Shown here one piece after another: positions 11,446-24,600 of a stretch of DNA of 64,000 nt (positions are counted from its first letter, which is position 1; every line of letters begins with the position of its first letter). A program made the translations under genes and the position numbers. The stretch is taken from assembly GCA_039619475.1 (NCBI GenBank), contig CM077116.1, positions 296,712,464 through 296,776,463 of the forward strand, given 5' to 3'. The notes beneath the pieces are model-generated. The model did not search any database. It had not been told where the DNA came from and was given only the letters and a program-made list of their open reading frames with translations. Source of the DNA: Icerya purchasi. Lineage: Eukaryota; Arthropoda; Insecta; Hemiptera; Monophlebidae.

Positions 11446-12455
11446 TAAAAATTCTGATATAGAAAAATGTATAAAATGTTGTAAGTATGATAATAAAGTT
11501 TGTATAACAAAAATCCGATTTCTTCTTGGATATTAACAGACCGCCAGGAGAATTTTTCTATCTAAATTCTCAATAAAACACGACTACCTAACCAACTACG
11601 CTACGGTAACACTGAATCGTTTAATTTATTTTTATTGAAATAAACGAGAGCCTAGTAAATAAATTTAATTGACACCCAGTTTCGTATTAAAAATGGATAT
11701 TTCTATTTTTAATTAAAATTATTTAACTGTCATTAATAATTTTACATATCGCCACTTTATTATAATGATGATGAATTATTTGTATTTCGTACATAATAAA
11801 ACGGTCTTTTATCTTTTTTTTTTTTTTTTTTTGATAATTATTTATTGTAATTTCATTTGTTAAAAGTAATTAATGATTTCAAAAAAAATTCTGCTTAAGA
11901 TACTAATGTCTTTTGCGGGTGGGGTAAAATCTGACGCCTTATTGCTCTATAATTTTTTAATAAATATTATTGATTAAAAATAAAAGTATTATATATTTCA
12001 TTGCATAACTAGATTAAAATGAAATCATGTTTTTCAAAAGTTATTGTGTACAAATGTTTTCGTTAAATCCCAAATACTTGAAGTTAACAGAATTACTCAA
12101 AAAAATAAACATTTACTAGGTTCTCGTTTATTTCAATAAAAATAAATTAAACGATTCAGTGTTACCGTAGCGTAGTTGGTTAGGTAGTCGTGTTTTATTG
12201 AGAATTTAGATAGAAAAATTCTCCTGGCGGTCTGTTAATATCCAAAAAGAAATCGGATTTTTGTTATACAAACTTTATTATCATACTTACAACATTTTAT
12301 ACATTTTTCTATAACAGAATTTTTGCTTATAATGTATCATTTTCATTGTTTTTGTCACTGCTCAAGTGATTTCGTGACACGTAGCTATTCTGATAGATTT
12401 TATTGAATCCCACTGCGCATTGAAAATTATGTCCTTTCAAAATAATTTTCAACTA
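11312..12455. repeat. large inverted repeat, ~350-bp arms (mariner 3' end plus flank)
   Basis: The left arm at about 11312-11663 and right arm at about 12100-12455 are reverse complements with few differences. For example, GACCGCCAGGAGAATTTTTC near 11540 pairs with GAAAAATTCTCCTGGCGGTC near 12218. The arm includes the last part of the mariner transposase and non-mariner sequence holding GTAGCGTAGTTGGTTAGG, which resembles a pol III A box. The spacer of about 440 bp is AT-rich with no gene. It could form a long hairpin. Confidence 0.85.
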
Positions 12456-12759
12456 CATTAAAAATAATATGACATGCATTGTATATGAAATCTTTATTAC
12501 CACTGGATATTTTCACAAGTTATATTGGATACCAAGGTTGCTAAATATCCTAGAGCTAGTTACATATTTACAGTATATTCATACAAACAAGGTGTTTCGT
12601 TACTAACAAGGGGAGAGCACGATCCCGGAATTCATTTTGGGACAAGACTGTATAATAATAGTACTCCCTTAGGGTGTTCACCCTTTAATAATAATAGCGT
12701 CGAATGGCCGGTCAATTCGGTGAAAAAAGCCTTTGAAATACTAATTGATCTATTTATGG

Positions 12760-13669
12760 TCGGGTTCAAATCTCGTGCTTGACTAACTTTTTTTTTTTTT
12801 TTAAATTCATTTAATTCATTTTTTTTTTACAATTAAACAAATCTATTATTTACAAACATCAATAATTTAAATAAAAGTTACTTTATTTTGTTTAGGAAAA
12901 AAGGTTTATTAAATATTAAATAATATTTTAATTATAGTAACTATTTTCTTTTTTAAATTACAAAATGACTATGATAATAATACAGATAAACAGTAACTAC
13001 AATTACTTCGATCATTAAAATCTATATTTTAATATGATTATAGACAGGTAAAAAATCGAATTGGGCGCTTCCGAAATTCAGCATATTTAATTGAACAAAC
13101 ACGAGAAATAAATTCATGAGAAGACTGTATTAAAATTCAATCAATTTGTCATCGTCAATTGTCATCGATAATTTTTCATAGAATGATAAGATATGCTAAA
13201 CTTTCGGAAGATAGAGAAATTTTTTTGAATCTAAATGATGTTTATTTTTCAACTGAACTTCTTAAAGAACATTATTCTTGCAATAATTCCCCTTTTATTA
13301 ATTGTGCTAGATGGCAAAAAATTTATTGTTTTAAATATTTTTATGACGATTATCATTCAGATTCTTATTTGTAATCAAAAATGCATGTAAAATAAAATTA
13401 AATAACAATACAATTTAAAATTTTACTTATTATAATAACTATAAGCATTATTATCATAACTATTAGTTATTTTATATTTTAAAAAGGAAAATAGTGTTAC
13501 TGGAATTAAAATATTATTTAATATTTAATAAGCTTTTTTCTAAACGAAATAAAGTAATTTTTATTTGAATTATTGATGTTTGTAAATAACAGATTTATTT
13601 AATTGCAAAAGTAATTAATTAAACGAATTAAAAAAAAAAAGTTAATCGAGCACGAAATTCAAACCCGAG
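12760..13669. repeat. second inverted repeat with B-box-like outer ends
   Basis: The left arm (about 12760-12990) begins TCGGGTTCAAATCTCGTGCT and runs through a T tract into TTGTTTAGGAAAAAAGG. The right arm (about 13430-13669) is its imperfect reverse complement, ending AGCACGAAATTCAAACCCGA read on its own strand. GGGTTCAAATC is a good match to a pol III B box and is followed by a T run that could act as terminator, so each end looks like the tail of a tRNA-derived sequence. The centre (13159-13374) has an open frame with no recognisable domain. Confidence 0.7.
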
Positions 13670-14003
13670 TATATTGAACCTTTTTTCCCACCTTTTATAC
13701 GAAAATCTAATTTATGCATCTCATTTATAACTTTTGGAAATTAATCTGCTTGACCTAATCGAAAACGTAGCACTGTCAGTCGGAATATATTTTATGAATA
13801 TGGGAAACCGCATGTTACTAAACCCGTGCAACGATTTCCTTCTCTTTTAGTCAACGATTGACAGGAAAATTGGGCAATATTCGATAGCAACCAAGATCAC
13901 CGAAAAAAATTATTAACGCTACCAATATCACTCAGAAAAAGCTGCACAATGTAAATCTTACGTATGCACTACAAACACTTTTCAATATTACATTAGAGCT
14001 AAT

Positions 14004-14379
14004 GTCGTCGCGATAGCCTAGTTGCTAGAGCGCTTGACTTCCGATATGGCGGTCACGGATTCGATCCCGAGCGACGACGAACTTATTACAAAAATTAAAT
14101 AAATAAATAAATAATCGCTAATAATCACATGGAAGGCAATAGCAAACCACCACGTTCAACATCATATACGCGCTAGGTCAGTACACAGAGCAGACCCACA
14201 CGGGACTGCACTGGTAGCGCGATAACAAGCGGCTACTATCAGTTCCGAATGCAGTCTTGCGTGTGTACACCTGCGTTGCATATTATAATAATTGCTTAGT
14301 ATACAACCTATATCTGTACATCTAAAAAAAATGTGAGAATAGGTTGTCCACCAACCGAATGGTTGAGGATATAATGATG
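14004..14379 (+). mobile_element. tRNA-derived SINE, complete, with 12-bp target duplication
   Basis: The head has an A box (GATAGCCTAGTTGCTAGAGC) and a B box (GGATTCGATCCC) with tRNA-like spacing. It is followed by an (AAAT)n stretch and a core containing GGAAGGCAATAGCAAACCAC, a block common to arthropod SINEs. The tail is short ATAATGATG. The flanks attagagctaat (13992-14003) and attagagctgat (14380-14391) match at 11 of 12 positions, an unambiguous retroposition footprint. The 3' part recurs at 54613-54690. Confidence 0.88.
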
Positions 14380-14439
14380 ATTAGAGCTGATGGAGGTTAT
14401 TTTAAACAGATGCTACTTTCAATCAATTAATAAATCAAT

Positions 14440-16560
14440 CATTGAACCTAAGGGTTCGTTTCCTCCGTTTCGTTCTGTTTCCGGTCATTCTTTTTAGGTA
14501 TAAATTGAATAACGCTGTTGGCATTACACTGCCTTGTCTTACCTCTTTACTTATTCTTATTTCCTCTCTGCTTTTTCCTACAATAAATTCAGCTATTTGA
14601 TTCTTGTAAATTGTTTTGATTGTTGATATTTCTGTTTCCGGTATATCATTTTCTCATAGAATTTCAAACATCTTGTTCCACTTCACTCGGTTAAAGACCT
14701 TTTCTAAGTCCAGAAAGGCTAGCAGTAGTCTGTTTCCGATTCTAGCTGTTTTTCTACTATGAATCTTAACGCTAGTCTTGCTTCTCTTGTCCCTTTTTGT
14801 TTTTGAAATCCATATCGATCAGAATCGAAATTCTTGTTAATTTTCTCTTGTATTCTTTTTAGTACTATACATGTCAGTATTTTTGAGGCATACGACAGTA
14901 AATTTATTGTTTTGTAGTTTTCATATTTATCCGCGCATTTTTTCTTTGGAATCATTACTAGTCTGACTATCCTGAAATCTATCGGTACTTTCCTGCTTTT
15001 TATCATGTGATTAAACAGATCTTTCAGTACTTCTTTTAATTTTTCGCCACCATTAATTATTATTTCACTTTGTATTTCGTCTACGCCTGTTGCTTTCCTC
15101 TATTTTATGCTTTCGACTACATTATTGAATTCTGATGCTTCCTCTTCTTGCCAATTGACTTTACCATCTTCTACTTCTTCATCGTCTTGGTATATTTCGT
15201 CTAGATATTCTTTCCATCTATTTTTAATTTCTGTTTCATTTGTTTCTATTTTCCTATTTTTGTTTCTTATACATAGTACATTGTTTATTCATTACTTTCC
15301 AAAGAATAGTCGTATCAGTTTATAAGCTCGATCGAGTCTCTGTTCTTTTATCAACCATTCAATCTCTTTGCATTTTTTATTCATCCATTCTTCTTTTGCT
15401 TTCTTGCATTTTTGATGTATTCAGTTCCTGTTTTTTATATTCTTTTTTATTTTTCTATTTTCTCCTTTCTTTTATATCTTTTAAAATATCTTCTGTCACC
15501 CATGCGTTTCTTTATGTTTCTTGTTTCTCGGTTTTAATTCTTCGTTTGCTATCTTTTTTAAGGTTGTCTTCATTGTTCTCCATCTTGTTTCCGTATTATC
15601 TTTTACTTTGCAAGTATTGTGTTTTTCTAGTTCTCTTATTACCTTTATATTGAAATCATTTCGTCTTCCTTCTTCCTGGCAATTTCAAGTATCATATTTT
15701 TTGTATGTTGTTCTTTTGATTTTTTTGCCTTTCTGTAATTTCACCTTGCATTTTATGAGCATTAGCTTATGGTCGCTATCACAGTCTGCATCTGGATATG
15801 ATCTGCTGTTGATTATTTGATTCCTGTATTCTTGTTTGACAATTATATAATCTATTTGGTATCTTCCTGTGCCACCAGGTCTCATACAGGGGTATCGTCT
15901 ACGATTATGGTGTTGAAACAATGTATTCGTCAGCGTTAATTTGTGTTCTTTGCAGAATTCGATTAATCTTTCACCTCTGTCGTTGACTACCAGGCCATAT
16001 TTCCTTACTTCCATTCCTCCTTCTTGTTCTTCCACTACTGCGTTCCAATCACCCATCAGGATCAGTATTTCTTCTTTACCAATCGTCTCCATTAATTCTT
16101 TTACAGTTTACAATATATTTTTTTTTACTTCTTCATCATTCGCATTACTAGTCGGCATAGAAACTTGAATAATTGTTATTTTCGTCGTTCTGGCTTCCAG
16201 TTTTACCATTATTATTCTTTCATGTATTGGTACAGTTCTCACTATTCTTTTTGCCCAGTTTTCATTTAGAATCATTGCTGCTCCTTTTGCGTTATCGCCG
16301 CCCATTAATGTTATGGGAAATTCGACTAATTTGTATTGAAATATGTCTTTTGCTCGTGTCTTGCTAAGTTCTAGTATATGGCTTCCCATTTTTGTCATTT
16401 CAGCCTTGATGTTCTCTAATTTTCCTGTTCTCTTTAAAGATCTTATGTTCCTCGTTCCAATGTTTAATGTTTCTATCTTATCTATGATTTTGTTTACTCA
16501 TTTCCACCCGGCGATTCTTAGACTCCTGTTCCATCTAAGAAACGCCGGAGCAAGATGGAA
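14440..16560 (-). pseudogene. LINE, CFDP2-like (endonuclease plus RT), inactive
   Basis: Read right to left on the minus strand: LNIGTRNIRSLKRTGKLEN and MTKMGSHILELSKTRAKDI (endonuclease start, 16108-16500). The frame at 15685-16092 follows with ILMGDWNAVV (GDxNA) and the catalytic DSDHKLM. A diverged linker comes next. The RT frame at 14719-15006 has LVMIPKKKCADKYENYKTIN and RYGFQKQKGT. Finally KEVRQGSVMPTALFNLYL lies near 14480-14560. The product would be the ORF2 of an RTE/R4-type LINE as often annotated craniofacial development protein 2-like. The YADD box and 3' end are gone and the domains lie in different frames. The plus frames at 15107-16672 are antisense shadows. Confidence 0.85.
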
Positions 16561-16599
16561 AAGCGACACGAAAAACTCCAAGACCGGGAGATTTAGGAA

Positions 16600-17455
16600 G
16601 ACGATTGATCATGGGAAAAAAAATATAAAAACACGAATAAAAATTCACATTATGACAGAAATATTAACTTAGGTTATTGCATTAGGCTTTTATATGTTGC
16701 ATATATAACTTAATTCGACTGATACTTCCCGACTCGCGATATGATTAGCGGAGAAAACAAAATTTTACTAAACCAAATTCATGGTACGGAACCCAAATGA
16801 CAAGCGAAATAAGTTTTTTTTTTTTTTTTTTTTTTATATATAATATCTTTAATATCATATCATTGTGAACAAATATAACTGAAAATAAGGTAAAACACAA
16901 AAAATAGTCTAAACTGATTAGGTTTCCTCAAAACGGTAAATTCGAAGATGCTCAATCAAATGCATGCGGCGTAGTTACGAACGGAAGATGAACTCTCTTC
17001 GAGATCCAATAGATCGTCGTTCAATGTAACGGAACTCTCGAGCCCGCACAAGCATACGGAGTCTTACCTAGAGACTGTTCATGCGCGTACCGGTGTGCAC
17101 GTCAAACTTTTCTCAGACGCCAAGAAGGCAGAGTTGTCTGCGATATATACAGATATATACCCTCCATGATCAAGTTTTCAGCAGCTCGAAACCGCTGAGT
17201 TCATAATTTCCCATCTCGCACAACGGTAAAACCGACTGTTCAATGCACATACACCATCATAGTTTGTTACAACAAAATTCACTTAAACAAATATTTAAAA
17301 TTACCCGTTGCCGAAAGCCCTAATTAGTTTCTTCAATATATATTGAAAATAACGGAGTTCTCAATATATTTTACCTGAACAAAACGTATACAAAACACAT
17401 TTAATAATCCCAAATCTATTACATTTCTCTAAAAAAATGAAATAAACAGAATTAT
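16600..17455. other. intergenic or intronic DNA, nothing recognised
   Basis: Lies 3' of the last visible Patj exon, so it is presumably Patj intron. A T run with (TA)n is at 16816-16850, and the stretch 16900-17250 is richer in CpG than its surroundings. The next expected PDZ1 exon was looked for here and not found. Confidence 0.4.
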
Positions 17456-17461
17456 CAGTAC

Positions 17462-18634
17462 CTGCCAGCTATACTATTAGGTTGAACTTCTTGTATGTAA
17501 ATACCGTATTCACCTTTTTCTTCGTTTCCCAAACCAACTACAGAGAATCCTAAACTATTTCCATCAGGCTTACATAACTGAAATAAAAAACAATGCCAAA
17601 TGTTTACTTATCAATCACATTATAAAAATTGAAAATAGATAAAACCGACAGTTTAAAACGTTTTATAATATATAAATATAATTTTAGTCAAGTGGGCATG
17701 TCTTCCTGTTTGTTCAATAAACTGGTAAAATAATAATTCCTTTCAACCGTTAATACATTTTGGGGACAGAAATGTGACCAAAACACTCCCATCACTATAA
17801 ATTACCAGTAAAACTAGAAAAATTATTTTATTCTCAACATCATATTTATATATAAGTACGATTTGCGATGATTAATGTTAAGATATACTAAAATATTTAA
17901 TTTTTTCAGCTTAAATTTGTTATTATTTGATTAAAAAAAAATTTAATCGACGTCTTCAAAAAAAAAAAAAAAATCCAAGTCGCTCCCGGGTTTACCCAGC
18001 TTGAAATAATTGGGTATCAGAGAAATTTGAGAAAGTAAAAGCAGCCGAGAGAAAGGAACTGACACCCCTACTCTCATTAGTACCGTTGGGCTTAGTACAT
18101 TGTGAATCTTAACTTCACAATCCATGATACCTTTTCAAGGATATATGGGACTTACTTTACTTTACTATATATCATTTAGATGGTCAAAAATAGAAAAAAT
18201 AAGAGCAAAATATTCTGATTACTAGGATTTTGATTTCGTATATAATGTTTAATTAGTATGCTTGTAGCTAATGCTTTGGTATTTTATATCTAGGCGTTTC
18301 AGATTGTATATTCGAAATACATCAATTTAATGGTGCATGTAAATGCATATTTTGGATGTTCGAAAATATAAGTGCAAATCTAGAGGTTTTGTGTATAATT
18401 TAAGGTTATTTTTCATGTATTTTTTAAATGTATTTAGGCTGGTCATCTATGGACATTAACTCGAAGCAATAATGTAATGTACTTTTTACATAGCATATTT
18501 CAAACCAAGTTGTACTCGAACGAAACGCCACGCCTAAACTAACCTATCGTAACTTTTTTAATATAAACACAAACGACACACACACACGCACGCAAAAAAT
18601 GATATATTTGAAATTGTCCGAAACATCTAATGTC

Positions 18635-18672
<38 letters not shown>

Positions 18673-21600
18673 AGATAGATAGATAGATATTAAATTTATA
18701 ACTTTAAAAAAATAAATAAATAAATAAATTTATAACTTCCGTAGAAAACCCAGTATTTAAGAAAGTATACCATTTATTTAATTTTTTATGCAAGTCTGTT
18801 GTCGGATAATAGCCTTTTGCAGCGTCTTCATTAAAAGATCAAAAAAAGTTTAGCTATTTGGTTTTACTAAAATATATGCATCGAAAAAACTGATTGTAAA
18901 CGATAAGAATATAGAAAAAAAAAAAACAAATACCACTGATCGACTTTTTTCACGCTAGCATTATAATACTACATTATCTTCAATTTCGTGATGAATAATG
19001 AACTTTTAAACCAAGTACTGAATATATATCATCATCATCAAGATATTTCAATAATCTAACTAGTTCGCCCCATAACTATGGACTTTTATTTTTCCGTTCG
19101 TTTCCATTCTTTTCAATTCTTCATAGCTATTGATGTTTATTTCTTTTTTAATAACATTTATCAGTATCTGTCTCGACCTGCTCTTGGCATGCGAGCAGGA
19201 ATTTTCTCTCCATTTTGTCCGAAAATAACCTTACCTATCCCAAAACAAATTCAATTCATACTAATCTTGTTTCGGTGATCTTCGCGAGACATTTTTCTCT
19301 TCTAGAACTCGTCTAAAAACTAGTATTTGACACTTTGCTCATCCGCAAGATTTTAAGCATGCGTTGCTAGCTCCCTGCCTCAAAAGCATATAGTCACTGT
19401 TTATTTTATTTTATTCGTATCCAAATTTCTGCAGTATATAATGCTGTTTCTCATACATACGACTTTACTAAACATTTCCTCACTTCCATCGGTAACTTAT
19501 TCTGGGTGATAACATGTTTCTTTTCACAAAGGCTGTTTTGCTATTGCGATCCTTTGTGAAATTTATTTGTTGCAGCGTACCTTATCTGTTAATAACCTGA
19601 AATGTCTGAATGCCTGCTCTAGCGTTTTCCCATCAGTCGATGTATCCATAACTCGTTCTCTTTTACTTACACATATAATTTACATATTTTCATTTCATAT
19701 TTATTTGATACGCTGTTTAATTTTTGCGCCATTTTAACTAGTTCTAGTGGATTATCTGCTACTGCTGGCGAACTTCATTATTTCGACATTTTGTCCTCCG
19801 ATTTTAATACCTTCTTTGGTTCCTAATTCTTTATTTACTATCATTGTTTGTCAAAAATTTTTATATGTTGCGACCACTTGGTCTTTGACAATAATTATCA
19901 AAATGAAAAACTGCACGTGTGTGTATTACACTCCTAACGATGTGCTTCCAAAGCTATAAGTTTTATCATAGATTATATGGCCTTTGACATTTTAGCTCTT
20001 AATACTTCCTTAATGATTTAGTAATTGTATTGCTTCGATGCTACTGTGATTTGCTAATCTATTCTCATGTCTACGTGCGAATCTAGCAATTTCTTTGGTA
20101 ACTATTGCTAACTTCATATGTCGATGTATGCTATCGTTTCTTTCGACACTTGTAGGCCGCAGTAATAGTATGAAGAACCATGTTTCGACATTAAATAACA
20201 GCCACGTTGGTCTTATTAGCACAAACCCACAACTGTATACCGTAGATACAAATCAGCTTTACAACAGTTATATATAAAAGGCGTTTATTGCCTACGGATA
20301 ATCTGGAATGGTTACTAATTAACCAATATAGCCGTCTCATCTTCGTTTTTATTTTTAGATATTTTTGTCGAACGTAGTCGGTGTATCTAAATGCATACCC
20401 AAGTACTTCACTGAATCTTTTTGAGGAGTAATCTGTTAATTTAGTGTTATTGGAATATTTTCCGGTTTTCATAATATAAAGTTTACATATACTGAATTTT
20501 CATTATTAATTTTTATTTTTCAGTGATTCATTCAAACAATAATATTATTTGAAGTTGTTTGAAGCAAGTTTTTTGCGGCTTTCTGGTCATGACTTATTGC
20601 CAGAATTATTGTGTCGTCAACATAAGAATATCAACAACACAAAGTAAGTAAAGAACTGGTCCTAAGGCACTTCTGTGAGTACCCCAGTTGATATTTTTCC
20701 ATTGAGCTTGTGCTTCTTCATGACGTACGCGGAACTGTCGGTCAATCAAGTAAGATTCCAATATCTGGTATCAAAGAAATGGGAGTTGCTCAGATAGTTT
20801 ACCGCTAATCCCTTTGACAGATTTTATTGAAAACTTGGACTAGGTCCAAAAATATCCCAAAGCAGTATTTCTTCTCCTCTAAAGCATTATGTGTAGCATT
20901 TGTTACGCAACGTGGCTGATCTACAGTTGAGTGCTTCTTACGAAAATTAAACTGATGATCTGGAATTAGCCTTCTTTTTTTTTTGTAATCGGTGTAAGTC
21001 GCTTCAGAAAAACCTTTTCCAAACAGTCTAGACATGTTGGGAAGGAGTGATATAGGCCAATACGACGATGCTTAATTGAAAGGATATCCTGGTTTCAAGA
21101 CCATTATTTGAAAAATATTTTTCACATAACGAGGCATTAAATAAGTATGTTAAAAATACAAAGGCTGTTTTAAGTAACTCATTTAATATATGCGGGCTAA
21201 TTTCATCATTTCCCGCTGCCTTTTTAATTCAAATTTTTATCAGTTTCTCTTGTTACTTCCGTAGGCATGAAATGTTATAAGTTTCCATCTGACCTTTTGA
21301 ATGATAAACTTATATTAAGATCTAAATTGATGTTGTTTGGCTGGAAAACTTCTTATAGACATGTAGCCTTCGGCGAAGGTACCATCATTTCTGCAAATAA
21401 GTGCCACCTTTCACACGGCTTCCTCTTCATTTGTTTTGTGCTTTTAACAATAATCTGTTTTATCACTGGCTGAAAGATTATTTAAATATGTTTGAAAAGT
21501 AATATTTTTAACTTCTTTAATTTTTTCGTGGAGTGTTTTGCTAATACGGTTCCATTTTGTCTAGTCCGTTGAATGTTGCATTTTCTCCACTTTTTTCACG

Positions 21601-24600
21601 CGTTTCTTTTTTGCAACACAAGATGCTTTAACACTATGATGTGCTACAGCTTTTTTCGGCACGGATAATATTGTTAGTTAACTTTTTTAACGTTCCTTCT
21701 GTATCTGTTGCTGATTTTAGTTCAATAAGCAAATCTGTTGCATCCTCTAAGTTAGTTCTAAATACTCCCCAATTTATTAGTAAGGAAAAACTTCTGTTTT
21801 AATATAACGGTCGTTCTATAAGTTCTTCGATATCCATGTAGTTAAAAGATACTTTTTTAGCTATGAAAAAATCTAGTTACGTTACTTTACTTGTAGAGAC
21901 AGGATCCGCATTAACTGATATTACAACTTTTAATATCTTTCGACCTCTGGGGAAAATGGTTCATAAACCCCTGTAAGTAATAGTCTCCGCTGGTAATGAA
22001 TCCATTTCTCAGTGAATAAAAATAATTAATTTGTCATTGTCTAATTTAGATTCAGGTGAGCAGTATGTAACAAAATTCAGTATCATTATTTTCATGTTAA
22101 TACCGATACTTCCTACTTTCAAATGTTCTTCCTGATATTTTTCAATATCATGGTGTTTAATTATATCGCTTATCATTACTGCTATTTCTCCTTACGTTTT
22201 ATCGCTTAGATGTTCAGCAGAGTAAATATAATAGTTTTTAATACGTGTCCAAGGTGTGAAATGCGTTTCAGCAATAAACACTATGAGTATTTTCTTACTA
22301 TGCAATAGTTCAGTTCATTTTTACGGTAAACCAAACCATTTGCGTTCCATGTTATTATTCCCAGTGTGGAGGTCATTTTGATTTATTTGCACTTTATTAA
22401 TATATATTTGAACTGGCTATTTTCCGGTCCATCCAATCTCGCAGTAATTTTAATCAAAGATTGATACTAGCCAATGTGTCTATTACATCTAGCAAGGCCG
22501 AGTTGCCCATTTCATCTTATTTTATTTTACGTGCCGTAGATTACGCGTCAGTAACGTTTTTTTTCCAGTTTAGTAGCTGATTTTTGCTGTCGTCTCCTTC
22601 GGACACAGCCTTTTTGGAACCCCTTTCTCTAATACTCTTTTATAGGCTGTAAATCCCTTCCAATTCGTTATACGTCGCTCATCACAAATGGCACATGTTG
22701 CCTTAACTGTTTTTAGCTCTTGGCAATTTTTAGTATTACGATTTTCACCAAATTTCACAGAAACAGCTATTTGAAAGCATTTGTTTCTGATATTCCTAAA
22801 GGCTTGACAGTTTTTGCATTATGGTATTTTACTTTTATCTTGCGGTGGTTCAACTGTTATTACTTGGTGACATAATAATTTTAGATCATATATTTCCTTA
22901 TTATTACCATTTGGTTTCAAATCTAGGGAGAATAACAATAATTTTATATACGTCCATTCGTTACTTATTTCATTACTTCGTATTTCTTATCGTGTAATTT
23001 CTCTTTGATCATTTCTTGGCCGATTAATAATGAATTCCTCGCAGTACAACACGAAATAGTTTCTCGCTTTTTCAATATTATTTTTATTTATTAATGAGGT
23101 ATTTATAATTTTTCGAAACTGTTCGTCATTTGCCAATATTTTAATTTTTCCTACTGAAGAAGGTTTAGAATTTGTTATTTAATAGTTTAAACATTATTGC
23201 CATCTGTGTTTCACAAAATGTCCCGTTGTGTTCGCTAGCTGCTGAGGTATCTAATCTTTTCATAAAGTAGTTCAGATCTACGTTTTCTTGTAAGTCGTCT
23301 ATTTACATTGTTATTGTCACCACTTTATCCTTTCCTCGCGACATTCCTTTCCTATGGTGTTTTTTTGCCATCCTTGAAGGTAGTATTCTTGAATTTGCCT
23401 TTCTCGTCCATCAATTCGAGTATAGCCTGTGCCGTCCGAAGATTTTTTACGCTTTATCTGTCCTAATATTTCAGTTGCTGCTCTTTTTATTTGTTGCTAC
23501 AATTGTTCTATTTTATTCGTCACTTTCTTTTCATGTTTTTTAAAATCGTTAACTGTTTTTGATTGAAAAAAGCTGTACAATATTTATTTCTTTTAATTTT
23601 TTTAAAATAAAACTTGTATTAATAAAATTGACAAATTAACTTAATTTCTAATTACCTGCACCGTAAAGACCTTGCGACCCTTTGAAGTTTCTTCAATAAC
23701 GCGTTGAAATTCAAGGGCATATGACTGTGTTGTTATAGGTGGTAATGTGATATTACCAACTGCTGGACTACTGATCTAATTATGGTAAACAATAAATATG
23801 ACCATTCAGTACATATATATTTATATATTATATATGTATATATATTTTGTTCCGAGTGAAGTGCGTGTATATGTGTGCGTGTCTATTCAACATTATACCT
23901 TACTTCATTTATAATGAAATATTTATTATATCTGTACGGAATCTTCTCGCAATAGCAGAAGAATTAAAAAAAGAGTAGTTTCAATAATTGCTGCTTGAAT
24001 TATATTGCAATTAAAAAGAGAGGCAGCTCCCGATTTGTTTTCCGGTTAAAAATTTTCACGCGAGTTGAAAATACATATTAAACTGAACTGAAAATTATGA
24101 AATAAGTTATAGGATTTTCAATAATTAAAAGACCGGAACTGTGTAATGTTACGAAATTAATATAAGAAAAGACGCACTGTTTCTTGTAAGATTAACGTTT
24201 CAAATAAGGCAGACACCAAGTTACTGAGCTAGAGAAGAATTAGATCAATTAACCAAGCAGCATTACTAGCGTGGTGTCCGAAAATTTTGTTTCGCTTTTT
24301 AGTGCATGTGAGTGTATACATTTGAATTCAAACGATTTATTTTTAGATTTCTGTATTGTACAATATAAATATGGACTAACTGATCTATAATCTGTTCAGC
24401 GAAAGAGGTCCGTCCGTAAAACATTCGAAACGCGCTGTCGTCACGAAATCAGGGAACCTCAGATTAACATTCAATCCATCGTGTGTCAGGTACAAAAAAT
24501 TGTTGTGTTAATACCACGTGGTCCGTCTGGATCGGAAAAAAAGAATGGATGAATGTATAGAGATGAAACAAAAACGAGGTTACTGCTTCCGAGAAGGGGA

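Noticed and set aside
12525..12782. 85-codon plus frame before the second palindrome
   Set aside because: It runs into the B-box-like arm and matches no family; more likely repeat sequence than a gene.
14004..14085. Possible functional tRNA gene
   Set aside because: A and B boxes are present but the sequence continues into a SINE core and tail bounded by a target-site duplication.
15107..16672. Series of plus-strand open frames, some over 130 codons, with hydrophobic translations
   Set aside because: They are antisense to the endonuclease/RT of the minus-strand LINE; the leucine/serine/phenylalanine bias is what antisense AT-rich coding DNA gives.
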